Source of the DNA: Neomelitea salexigens DSM 19753
Lineage (GTDB): Bacteria > Pseudomonadota > Gammaproteobacteria > Pseudomonadales > Spongiibacteraceae
Length of the DNA stretch: 64,000 nt
Assembly (NCBI RefSeq): GCF_000422345.1
Contig: NZ_AULP01000010.1
Location: 62,001 to 126,000, forward strand
Direction of reading: 5' to 3'
The notes under the pieces are model-generated. The model was not told the origin of the DNA. It saw nothing but the letters and a program-made list of their open reading frames with translations, and searched no databases. This document shows, piece by piece, positions 8,060 to 17,438 of the stretch; the first letter of the stretch is position 1; each line of letters begins with the position of its first letter. Position numbers and translations under genes: made by a program.

Positions 8060-10540
8060 ATGACAAAAAAGCGTAGCGCCAAAGCGGCCGTTAAATTTCC
8101 TCTTTCTCCTGCGCGCAGAGACATCCTCGCCTCCGGCATTGTCTGCGCCGCACTGATTATCGGCGCGTTCTACTGGATCCAAACCATCGAGCTGCCGCGC
8201 AGCCTGAATCAAAACGTTATTGGCATTACCAGCAATATCGCCGAGCACCAGCGCAAAGTCGTTATTGATGTTGTCGACTCCATCGGCAAGCGGGTTAGCG
8301 TTCAGGCAGCAAGTCCCGCCATCGCCGAGGCACTTATTAGTGGCGATCAGCAGCGGCTTACACAGCAGGAGCGCGACCTGCAACGCAGCTTCCCCGCAGC
8401 AATAGACGCCAAGCTTATTCTGTTGGGCGATCAGGGTATCGCCGACGAGCGCAGCCAAACGGATCGACTGCGCAACCACATAGAAATCGATATGCTGCGC
8501 AAAGCCAGCGACACCGGCAAGCTCACCATTGAAGCGTACCGCCACGACGGCCAATGGATTATTTCGATGCTGGAGCGAGTCAGTGCGCGCGGGGCGATTA
8601 TCGTCAGCTTCGACAGCGAATTTTTCGCACGGATTTTGCGCAATATTGCTGGATCCAGCGTGCACAATGAGCTGGTGCAGCGCTACAAAGATCGAGAAGA
8701 CATCGTCATTGCCGCTGACTCAAAGCAATTCAGCGAGTTTATGGTGAGCCGCAACCTACCCGTGCCCGGCTGGACACTGCATGTGTTGCCGCAATCGGCA
8801 ATGCTGGAGGCACTGCGAGTTGACGGCACACTTATTTGGCTTGCGTGCTTGCTTTGCCTTGGCATCATCGTCGGCAGCCACAGCATTTTCTTTCTTCGAG
8901 CCGATCAACAGCAAAGCAGCCCAGCGCCGCAACCCGCCCCTGCCGCCAAGTCACCGCCACCCAGCCTCGAGCAGCAGCTGGCCCGCAAACTGGCGGCGCG
9001 AAAGCCCAGTGACAGCGACCAAGGTACAGCGCCATTTAACCCCCAAGGCAGCCTAACCCCGCCCCTCCCCGAGGCGGCACCACTAGGCAAGAAAGCCACC
9101 GCCGCCGCACACGCCGAGCCACACCCTCCCCCGCCTGCTGCCGATGCAGAGCCGGACGAAAACGGCCCGGCCTTGGCGTTGAACTGCTTTCGCGCCTATG
9201 ACATCCGCGGCATTGCCGGTCGCGACCTGAGCGACGCGCACTGCGTGCAGATTGGCCTGGCGCTGGGCAGCGAGGCCCAGGCCCGCGGCCACAGCAAAAT
9301 GCTGCTGGGGCGCGATGGTCGCAACAGCAGCCCACGCATTCGCGAAGCCTTACTCAAAGGCCTGCTAGGCAGTGGGGTGGATGTTGTCGATTTAGGCATT
9401 ATCGCCACGCCCATGCTCAACTTCGCCTGCTACGACCTGAATATTGGCAGCGCCGTAATGATCACCGGCAGCCACAACCCCGCTGACCACAACGGCATGA
9501 AAATGCTGCTGGATTTTCAGAGCCTCACAAGCGACGACATACAGTCCTTGGCGCGACGTATTGAAAGCCAGCACTTCACCAGTGGCGACGGCCAACTCAG
9601 CAATGACAGTATTGAACAGCGCTACATAGACCGCATATGCAGTGATGTCGTAGTCGCACAAAGTTTGAAAGTGGTTATCGACGCCGGCAATGGCGCCACC
9701 TCCAATATAGTGGTGCCACTGTTTGAAGAACTGGGCTGCGAGGTAGTGCCACTGTTCTGCAACATCGACGGCAGCTTTCCCAATCGCGACCCCGACCCCA
9801 CGATCCCGGAGCACCTGGATGCCCTCGCCGCGGCGATCAGCGAACACCAGGCGGATATCGGTATCGCCTTTGACGGCGACGGTGATCGCGTGGCGGTAGT
9901 GAGCGCCAGCGGCCGACGCCCCCGCGCCGACGAATTACTCATGCTGCTCGCCGACGACATGGTTAGCCGCAATCCCGGCTGCGAGGTGTTGTTCGACGTA
10001 AAATGCAGCCGACTGCTCAGCCAACTTATTGTGAATCACGGCGGCCGCCCCACCATGTGGAAATGCGGCCACTCACATATGAAGCGCAAGATGGCCGACA
10101 GCGATGCACTGCTCGGCGGCGAGTTCAGCGGCCACATCTTCTTTAAAGAACGCTGGTATGGCTTTGATGATGGCATGTACGCTGCAGCGCGCCTGCTTGA
10201 AGCGCTCACGCTGGCCGGCACGACACTCGACGACGAACTGGCTGGCTACCCGAGCCTGCACAGTAGCCCGGAGATATTGATAGCCGTGGACGACGAGCGA
10301 AAATTTTCGCTGGTGCAGAGCTTCGCGAATCACGCTCAGTTTGACGATGCCCAACTTATCGACATTGACGGCCTGCGCTACGAATTTCGCAATGGCTGGG
10401 GCTTATTACGCGCCTCCAACACTGGCCCAGCAATCTCCCTGCGCTTTGAAGCAGACAGCCAGGCCGCCCTGGATGGAATTCGTGAAAGCTTCGCACAAAC
10501 CCTGGCGAAGATTGATCCGACCCTGGCAGATGGTCTTTAA
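8060..10540 (+). CDS. algC: Phosphomannomutase/phosphoglucomutase with N-terminal membrane sensor region
   Basis: An 826 aa protein. Residues about 375-826 are the AlgC-type hexose phosphate mutase: RAYDIRG near 378-384, the phosphoserine loop TGSHNP (Ser471), the magnesium loop DGDGDR (605-610) and the sugar-binding loop GEFSGH (687-692). It interconverts 6-phospho and 1-phospho mannose or glucose for LPS and exopolysaccharide precursors. Residues 1-370 are extra: a membrane helix (about 23-41), a roughly 210 aa presumably periplasmic domain, a second helix (about 256-279) and a proline/alanine-rich linker (285-365). The catalytic part is therefore tethered on the cytoplasmic side of the membrane. 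Similar extensions are annotated in some Pseudomonas AlgC. It lies where dut-algC-argB is usual. Confidence 0.92.
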   Translation: MTKKRSAKAAVKFPLSPARRDILASGIVCAALIIGAFYWIQTIELPRSLNQNVIGITSNIAEHQRKVVIDVVDSIGKRVSVQAASPAIAEALISGDQQRLTQQERDLQRSFPAAIDAKLILLGDQGIADERSQTDRLRNHIEIDMLRKASDTGKLTIEAYRHDGQWIISMLERVSARGAIIVSFDSEFFARILRNIAGSSVHNELVQRYKDREDIVIAADSKQFSEFMVSRNLPVPGWTLHVLPQSAMLEALRVDGTLIWLACLLCLGIIVGSHSIFFLRADQQQSSPAPQPAPAAKSPPPSLEQQLARKLAARKPSDSDQGTAPFNPQGSLTPPLPEAAPLGKKATAAAHAEPHPPPPAADAEPDENGPALALNCFRAYDIRGIAGRDLSDAHCVQIGLALGSEAQARGHSKMLLGRDGRNSSPRIREALLKGLLGSGVDVVDLGIIATPMLNFACYDLNIGSAVMITGSHNPADHNGMKMLLDFQSLTSDDIQSLARRIESQHFTSGDGQLSNDSIEQRYIDRICSDVVVAQSLKVVIDAGNGATSNIVVPLFEELGCEVVPLFCNIDGSFPNRDPDPTIPEHLDALAAAISEHQADIGIAFDGDGDRVAVVSASGRRPRADELLMLLADDMVSRNPGCEVLFDVKCSRLLSQLIVNHGGRPTMWKCGHSHMKRKMADSDALLGGEFSGHIFFKERWYGFDDGMYAAARLLEALTLAGTTLDDELAGYPSLHSSPEILIAVDDERKFSLVQSFANHAQFDDAQLIDIDGLRYEFRNGWGLLRASNTGPAISLRFEADSQAALDGIRESFAQTLAKIDPTLADGL

Positions 10541-10568
10541 TAGTCACCCTTTTTATACGGCCGACTAA

Positions 10569-11516
<948 letters not shown>

Positions 11517-11524
11517 GGCAGGCT

Positions 11525-12109
11525 ATGACTAAGCGACCTTCACGCCGCGACGAAATTCTGCAGTCTCTGGCCACCATGCTGGAAAGTCAGCCCGGCAGCC
11601 GTATTACGACGGCAAAGCTGGCTGCCGAAGTCGGTGTTTCCGAGGCGGCGCTATACCGCCACTTCCCCAGCAAGGCGAAGATGTTTGAAGGCCTGATTGA
11701 GTTTGTAGAAGAGGCTATTTTCAGTCGCGTTGCGCTGATTTGCAGCGAAGAGGAACAAGCGGAAGCGCAGCTCGCTAAAATCCTTCACCTGCTGCTGGCT
11801 TTTACCGAGCGCAATCCCGGCATTACACGCATTTTCAACGGTGATGCCCTGGCGGGCGAACACGAGCGCTTGCGCAGCCGCGTGCAACAATTTTACGACC
11901 GACTGGAAATGCAGCTGCGACAAATATTGCGCGAAGCTGAACTTCGCGAGGGGCTGCGCACCCAGGCCACGGCAAACACCACAGCAAACTTACTGATGGC
12001 TTGCGTAGAGGGGCGTATCGGGCAATTTGTGCGCAGTGAATTCAAGCGCCTGCCGAGCGCAGACTGGGATGACCAGTGGAAGCTATTGCGAGCGACGGTA
12101 TTTCGCTAG
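11525..12109 (+). CDS. slmA: Nucleoid occlusion factor SlmA (TetR family)
   Basis: A 194 aa TetR-fold DNA-binding protein. The N-terminal helix-turn-helix reads RITTAKLAAEVGVSEAALYRHF, identical in style to SlmA, and the segment HFPSKAKMFEGLIEFVEEAIFSRV follows as in E. coli SlmA. The family binds chromosomal SBS sites and blocks FtsZ ring assembly over the nucleoid. It begins 8 bases after argB, so the two are co-transcribed, and it is convergent with the DUF4124 gene three bases downstream. Confidence 0.93.
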   Translation: MTKRPSRRDEILQSLATMLESQPGSRITTAKLAAEVGVSEAALYRHFPSKAKMFEGLIEFVEEAIFSRVALICSEEEQAEAQLAKILHLLLAFTERNPGITRIFNGDALAGEHERLRSRVQQFYDRLEMQLRQILREAELREGLRTQATANTTANLLMACVEGRIGQFVRSEFKRLPSADWDDQWKLLRATVFR

Positions 12110-12112
12110 CCG

Positions 12113-12778
12113 CTAATTGTTCTCGCTGTGAAAGGCGCGGCGTCGTTTTACGTTTTCCTGCAGCTGAGAGAAGCGGGCCTTGTCCCGTTCGTAGGCCTCT
12201 TCCACCTCGAACAATTCCGCATTGCGTCGCTCAAGGTCGCTCTCCGTTGCACTGACTTCGCGACGCAAGTCATTTAGCGTTTTCGCCAATGCCTCTGGCA
12301 CGGGACGACCGCGGCGCTCCTGCTCGGCCGCTTCGGACTGATTCTTTCGTACCTTATCCTTCAGTGCAGACAAATTGCTCTTCAGTATCGAAATGCGTAC
12401 CCGTATATCGTTGAGCGCGCGCGCCTTGGCGTGGTCAATATCGGCAATGTCGCTGTAACGCAGCAGCAGGGATTCATCCCAAGCGCGCATTTTTTCCTCG
12501 GCTTCAGCTCGCGCTTTTGCCACCGCTCTTTCGCGCTCCCACGCCTCCCGCTCGGCACCAGTCAGCTGCGCAGCCACGCTTTTCACTACGCTGCCGTCAG
12601 CTCGGATCACATCGTAGCCGCGTGGCACAACATCAGGTGGTAAACGATCGAGGATAACCACCTTATTGTTCGCATCGACGTAGCGATAAAACAGCTTCTC
12701 TGCCGCTATGGCAGGCGCGCTCACTACGGCCAACGCGAGGCATAGTGGGCTGAGAAACCGTAACGACCAACAAGGCAT
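12113..12778 (-). CDS. DUF4124-like exported protein with coiled coil
   Basis: A 221 aa protein of unknown function. Residues 1-26 form a Sec signal peptide ending in an AIAAE-type cleavage site. The mature N-terminus (KLFYRYVDANNKVVILDRLPP) resembles DUF4124, a short beta-rich domain common in periplasmic proteins. From about residue 80 the protein is rich in charged heptad-like helices (EREAWERERAVAKARAEAEE and later DLERRNAELFEVEEAYERD), indicating a long coiled coil. It follows pyrE in the same direction with a 28-base gap and could share its transcript. Confidence 0.75.
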   Translation of the reverse strand: MPCWSLRFLSPLCLALAVVSAPAIAAEKLFYRYVDANNKVVILDRLPPDVVPRGYDVIRADGSVVKSVAAQLTGAEREAWERERAVAKARAEAEEKMRAWDESLLLRYSDIADIDHAKARALNDIRVRISILKSNLSALKDKVRKNQSEAAEQERRGRPVPEALAKTLNDLRREVSATESDLERRNAELFEVEEAYERDKARFSQLQENVKRRRAFHSENN

Positions 12779-12806
12779 AAACTCTCACTCTCCTGTTTTA
12801 CCTGAA

Positions 12807-13460
12807 CTATAACGACACACCGTAGCGCTCACGATACGCACTTACCCTAGATACTAGTTCAGGATCGCCCGCACCGGCATTCAGATACTCAACAATATCG
12901 TTAAGGCCAACAATACTAATGACCGCCAAGTCACGCTCGCGTTCCAGCTCCTGAATGGCGGACAGTTCGCCCTTGCCGCGCTCCTGGCGGTCGAGACCAA
13001 TCGCCACTGCCGCCACGCTGGCGCCAGCGGCTTCGATCATGGTAATGGCCTCGCGTATTGCCGTACCCGCAGTAATCACATCGTCAATAATCAATACACG
13101 GCCCTGCAGCGCCGCGCCCACCAAGGTGCCACCCTCGCCATGGTCTTTGGCTTCTTTGCGGTTATAGGCAAAGGGAATGTCGATATTGTGGCGCTCTGCA
13201 AGTGCACAGGCCGTCGCTGCAGCCAGAGGAATCCCTTTGTATGCTGGGCCAAACAACACGTCGAACTGCACCCCCGAGTCCACAATGGCGTCGGCATAGC
13301 AGGCCGCCAATGCGCTTAAGGCGCCACCGCTGCTAAAACGGCCGGCGTTAAAAAAATACGGGCTGACACGTCCCGACTTCAGGGTGAATTCACCAAAACA
13401 CAGCGCATCGCTGTCGATGGCTTGGCGGATAAACTGTTGCTGGAAAGGCTTAATACTCAT
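12807..13460 (-). CDS. pyrE: Orotate phosphoribosyltransferase
   Basis: A 217 aa enzyme that joins orotate to PRPP in UMP synthesis. The PRPP-binding motif is [26 protein letters not shown] and [14 protein letters not shown] supply the flexible-loop and orotate-binding residues. The length and the N-terminus ([24 protein letters not shown]) match the proteobacterial family. The order slmA, pyrE, crc, rph is that of Pseudomonas and relatives. Confidence 0.96.
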   Translation of the reverse strand: MSIKPFQQQFIRQAIDSDALCFGEFTLKSGRVSPYFFNAGRFSSGGALSALAACYADAIVDSGVQFDVLFGPAYKGIPLAAATACALAERHNIDIPFAYNRKEAKDHGEGGTLVGAALQGRVLIIDDVITAGTAIREAITMIEAAGASVAAVAIGLDRQERGKGELSAIQELERERDLAVISIVGLNDIVEYLNAGAGDPELVSRVSAYRERYGVSL

Positions 13461-13812
13461 GGGCGGCTACGACTCATCTCACAAAAGCTGGATTGTAGAG
13501 CCCCTTATTGTACGCACCGCGGTGGCCGCGGCCCAGAGCGAAGCGCGGGCATTGTAGGCAAAACTCTGCTGAACGCCCTCAATCATGGTGTTTTTGCCGA
13601 CATTCACGCCCAATTGATTGTCGTAAAAAGGGTTTCATTGTAGTCTAAACACCTGTTTAGTACGGACTTTGCAAGTGTCGATCTCGTCGCATCGCAATCT
13701 CCTTTAGAGGCTTGCAGCGCGCACAGCACGGCCTACTCTGCCCCAATAATGGCGGGCGACAGTATCGTTGAATAAGGGCATCAGGCCCGCATAGTAGACA
13801 CACGGGAAGCAC
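13461..13812. other. Intergenic region between divergent pyrE and crc
   Basis: 352 bases without a supported gene. It contains a GC-rich CCGCGG-TGG-CCGCGG repeat near 13518-13532 and a perfect inverted repeat at 13645-13660 (listed separately). Promoters of pyrE and crc must lie here, but I could not assign boxes with confidence. Confidence 0.5.
13645..13660. promoter_or_regulatory. Perfect 16-base palindrome, possible operator
   Basis: CTAAACA-CC-TGTTTAG, a perfect inverted repeat with 7-base arms, lies about 150 bases upstream of crc and 185 upstream of pyrE. AT-rich arms of this length with a 2-base centre fit a dimeric TetR- or LysR-type binding site. There is no T tract, so it is not a terminator. 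No bound regulator can be named. Confidence 0.4.
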
Positions 13813-14595
13813 ATGAGAATCATCAGCTTTTGCGCTGACAGCATCACTGATGCTGCGGAAAGAGGCTTTTTTGACTGGGTCGTCAAGCAGGACGCGGATA
13901 TCATCTGCCTGCAAAACCTGGCTATAGCCGAGTACAAGCTTCGCGACGACGTCTTCTTCCCCCGCGAGTACAACCCGTACTTTTTTGATGCCGCCGATGG
14001 CAAAAGTAACGGCGTGGCGATTTACTGCAAGCAGCTACCCAAGGCCATTATGACTGGCCTCGGCTTCATGGATTTCGATATGGATGGCCTCTACATCCAG
14101 GCCGATTTCGACAATATCAGCATCGGCAGCCTGCTGGCACCTAACGTCCCCGACGGCGACAGCGAGGCGCAGATCCGCAAAAATAACTTCTTTGAGCAGT
14201 ATTACAACCACCTGCACAAAGTCCGCAACAAGCGCCGCGACTTCGTCATTTGCGGCAACTGGGGCATCGCCCACAAAAGCATTGATATTCAGGATGTGAA
14301 GGGCAATCACGGTGTATCAGGTAGCCTTACTGAAGAGCAGCAGTGGATGGAGCGCTTGTTCCATGAAGAACACTACGCTGACGCCTTCCGCCTGGTGAAT
14401 ACCGATGCCGATGAGTTCAGCTATTGGCCCGACGGTGAGCCAGGCAAAAACGGCTGGCGCGTAGACTATCAGGTGGTATCAGAAAGACTGATTCCGCGCG
14501 TTGAATACGGCGCCATCTACAAAGTGCAGCAATTCGGCAAGCACGCGCCGGTAATCATGGATTACGACTACGAATTGCCAGAAAGCGCCTTTTAA
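13813..14595 (+). CDS. crc: Crc-like protein (inactive exonuclease III fold)
   Basis: A 260 aa member of the endonuclease/exonuclease/phosphatase fold, co-linear with Pseudomonas Crc: MRIIS start, AAERGFFDWV, ADIICLQN, GVAIYCKQLPKAIMTGLGF, YIQADFDNISI, GWRVDYQVVSERL and HAPVIMDYDYE. Catalytic positions of exonuclease III are degenerate: the metal-binding Glu after CLQ is Asn, and the terminal SDH motif is GKH. This fits Crc, which is not a nuclease but binds Hfq on A-rich mRNA sites to repress catabolic genes. Position between pyrE and rph also matches Pseudomonas. Identity as a working Crc is likely but not proven. Confidence 0.8.
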   Translation: MRIISFCADSITDAAERGFFDWVVKQDADIICLQNLAIAEYKLRDDVFFPREYNPYFFDAADGKSNGVAIYCKQLPKAIMTGLGFMDFDMDGLYIQADFDNISIGSLLAPNVPDGDSEAQIRKNNFFEQYYNHLHKVRNKRRDFVICGNWGIAHKSIDIQDVKGNHGVSGSLTEEQQWMERLFHEEHYADAFRLVNTDADEFSYWPDGEPGKNGWRVDYQVVSERLIPRVEYGAIYKVQQFGKHAPVIMDYDYELPESAF

Positions 14596-14606
14596 TCTTT
14601 TAAGCA

Positions 14607-14625
14607 GCGGAGGCTCAGCCTCCGC
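14607..14625. terminator. Hairpin between convergent crc and rph
   Basis: Perfect stem GCGGAGGC-TCA-GCCTCCGC between two converging genes. The 8-base GC-rich stem with a 3-base loop could end transcription from both sides, but no T tract follows on either strand, so efficiency is uncertain. Confidence 0.55.
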
Positions 14626-14635
14626 CACACCCTCG

Positions 14636-15361
14636 CTACTCCGCTAAAGCGGCCTGCTGCGCCGCGATCAACTCGGCTATACCCTTCTCCGCCAAATCCA
14701 GCATCGCATTCATTTCATTGCGATTGAAGGTTGCGCCCTCAGCGGTTCCCTGCACTTCAATAATGCCGCCCACCTCGTCCATGACCACATTCATATCGGT
14801 CTCCGCTGACGAGTCTTCAATGTAGTCCAGGTCCAACACTGGCTGACCTTCATAAACCCCAACAGAGACCGCAGCAACCATTTGCTTAAGGGGGTCAGCG
14901 CTGATCGCGCCGCTGCGCTGCAAATGCCGAATGGCATCAACCAATGCAACGCCAGCGCCAGTAATGGATGCTGTGCGCGTGCCGCCATCGGCTTGGATAA
15001 CATCGCAGTCCAGCGTAATGGTGTGCTCACCCAGCAAACTCAAATCCACCGCCGCACGCAATGAGCGGCCAATTAAACGCTGAATCTCCTGAGTGCGGCC
15101 CGACTGCTTACCGCGTGCCGCCTCGCGCCCCATTCGGCTGCCGGTACTGCGCGGCAACATGCCGTATTCAGCTGTGATCCAGCCCTGCCCCTTGCCGCGC
15201 AAAAACGGCGGAACGCTAGCATCAACCGAGGCCGTACACAGCACCTTGGTTGCACCGGTTTCAATCAATACAGAACCCTCGGCGTGACAGGTGTAGTTGC
15301 GGGTAATTCGCAGCTCGCGTTTTTCATCGGCGCTGCGGCCACTCGGTCGAACAAAACTCAT
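14636..15361 (-). CDS. rph: Ribonuclease PH
   Basis: A 241 aa phosphorolytic 3'-to-5' exoribonuclease that trims tRNA 3' ends. It opens [20 protein letters not shown] and carries [35 protein letters not shown] and [18 protein letters not shown], which form the phosphate and RNA-binding core. I place the start at ATG 15361, preceded by GAGGAGATT; a longer in-frame reading from 15409 would add 16 residues unlike the family. It is divergent from yicC. Confidence 0.96.
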   Translation of the reverse strand: MSFVRPSGRSADEKRELRITRNYTCHAEGSVLIETGATKVLCTASVDASVPPFLRGKGQGWITAEYGMLPRSTGSRMGREAARGKQSGRTQEIQRLIGRSLRAAVDLSLLGEHTITLDCDVIQADGGTRTASITGAGVALVDAIRHLQRSGAISADPLKQMVAAVSVGVYEGQPVLDLDYIEDSSAETDMNVVMDEVGGIIEVQGTAEGATFNRNEMNAMLDLAEKGIAELIAAQQAALAE

Positions 15362-15489
15362 AGCAATCTCCTCTACTGAAGCGCGACAGTATACCTGTCG
15401 CACAGGCACTGAAGCGAAACCCGTTTCCCGCTACAATGCCAAGCCTGCGTATCAATACCGTGACAAGACGCTACCAACAGGGGACGCCC

Positions 15490-16356
15490 GTGACTATTTG
15501 CAGTATGACCGCCTTCGCCCACCGCCGCAGTGAACATGACTGGGGTACCGCCATCTGGGAGTTGCGTTCCGTCAATCACCGCTACCTGGAGCTGTCGTTT
15601 AAGTTGCCCGAGAACTGGCGCCAACTGGAGCCAGAGCTACGCGATCGGCTGCGCAAGACGCTACAACGCGGCAAAGTGGAGTGCTCTCTGCGCATTAACC
15701 TGCAAGAACAAGAACACAGCCTGACACTTAACAAAGAGTTAGCTGAACAGCTGCTCAACACCGCACACAGCCTGCGGGCCGATATTGCCCATGCTGCGCC
15801 CATCAATGTACTAGAAGTATTGCGCTGGCCTGGCGTCATGCAAAACGCCCAGCTCGACAGCGACACCATTAGCAAGGCGCTGTTGAGTAGCTTTGAGCAA
15901 GCCCTGCAAGATCAGTGCGACAATCGCCAACGCGAAGGCTTGGCACTCGCCGACCTGATCGAGCAACGCCTCGTCAGCATTGACAGCATCGTCGCCGATT
16001 TACGTCAGCGCATGCCGGAAATCGTCAGCGGACAGCGGGATAAACTTCGCCAGCGACTCGCCGACTTGAAAGCGGAGCTCGACGCCGAGCGGCTCGAACA
16101 GGAAATGGCCCTCATTGCCCAAAAAGCCGATGTCGATGAAGAACTCGACCGCCTCGACACCCACGTAAAAGAAGTGCGCCGCGTACTCAAAAAAGGCGGC
16201 GCAGTGGGTCGTCGGCTCGACTTCTTAATGCAGGAACTCAACCGCGAGGCCAACACCCTGTCTTCCAAAGCCGTTGTTGCCGAAAGCACCCAGGCCGCGG
16301 TTGAGCTGAAAGTGCTGGTCGAGCAAATGCGCGAGCAGATTCAGAATATTGAGTGA
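15490..16356 (+). CDS. yicC: YicC family endoribonuclease-like protein
   Basis: A 288 aa protein matching YicC in length and along its whole sequence: SMTAFAHRR, WELRSVNHRYLELSFKLPE, RGKVECSLRI, and C-terminal GGAVGRRLDFLMQELNREAN with TLSSKA. The chosen GTG at 15490 gives MTICSMTAFA, parallel to MIRSMTAYA in E. coli; an ATG at 15436 would add 18 unrelated residues. The family has been linked to an RNA-degrading activity in E. coli. It is divergent from rph and upstream of gmk, as in Pseudomonas. Confidence 0.92.
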   Translation: MTICSMTAFAHRRSEHDWGTAIWELRSVNHRYLELSFKLPENWRQLEPELRDRLRKTLQRGKVECSLRINLQEQEHSLTLNKELAEQLLNTAHSLRADIAHAAPINVLEVLRWPGVMQNAQLDSDTISKALLSSFEQALQDQCDNRQREGLALADLIEQRLVSIDSIVADLRQRMPEIVSGQRDKLRQRLADLKAELDAERLEQEMALIAQKADVDEELDRLDTHVKEVRRVLKKGGAVGRRLDFLMQELNREANTLSSKAVVAESTQAAVELKVLVEQMREQIQNIE

Positions 16357-16393
16357 TGCCAACAACCCGAGCCGCGGCCTAGCCCACCAAGCC

Positions 16394-17078
<685 letters not shown>

Positions 17079-17159
17079 CGCTGCGAAGTTTGATAGACTG
17101 TGGATAACTGGCGGTGGTGCCTGTTACCACTGCGATTCAGCACATTCAGGAACATTTTC

Positions 17160-17423
17160 ATGGCCCGTATTACTGTAGAAGACTGCCTGTCGGCAGTAGA
17201 CAATCGTTTTGAGTTGGTAATGGTTTCCAGCAAGCGCGCCCGTGCGCTTGCCACTGGCGGCAAAGACCCGCTGGTTGCCGAAGAAGGCGACAAGCCAACA
17301 GTACTGGCGCTGCGTGAAATTGCCGAAGGCAAAATTACCCGCGAAGAAATCATGGCCGCCGACGCGGTAGCGGAAGAGCCCGAGCTGGACCTGGGTGTTG
17401 AGCTGGGCGCTCAGCCTCTGTAA
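17160..17423 (+). CDS. rpoZ: RNA polymerase omega subunit
   Basis: An 87 aa protein beginning [20 protein letters not shown], with SSKRARAL and the conserved [17 protein letters not shown]. Omega binds the beta-prime subunit, helps assemble RNA polymerase and forms part of one ppGpp site. The ATG at 17160 is the family start; an upstream in-frame ATG at 17100 would add 20 unrelated residues. It lies directly upstream of spoT, the standard rpoZ-spoT pair. Confidence 0.97.
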   Translation: MARITVEDCLSAVDNRFELVMVSSKRARALATGGKDPLVAEEGDKPTVLALREIAEGKITREEIMAADAVAEEPELDLGVELGAQPL

Positions 17424-17438
17424 AAACCTTGGCCCGGG

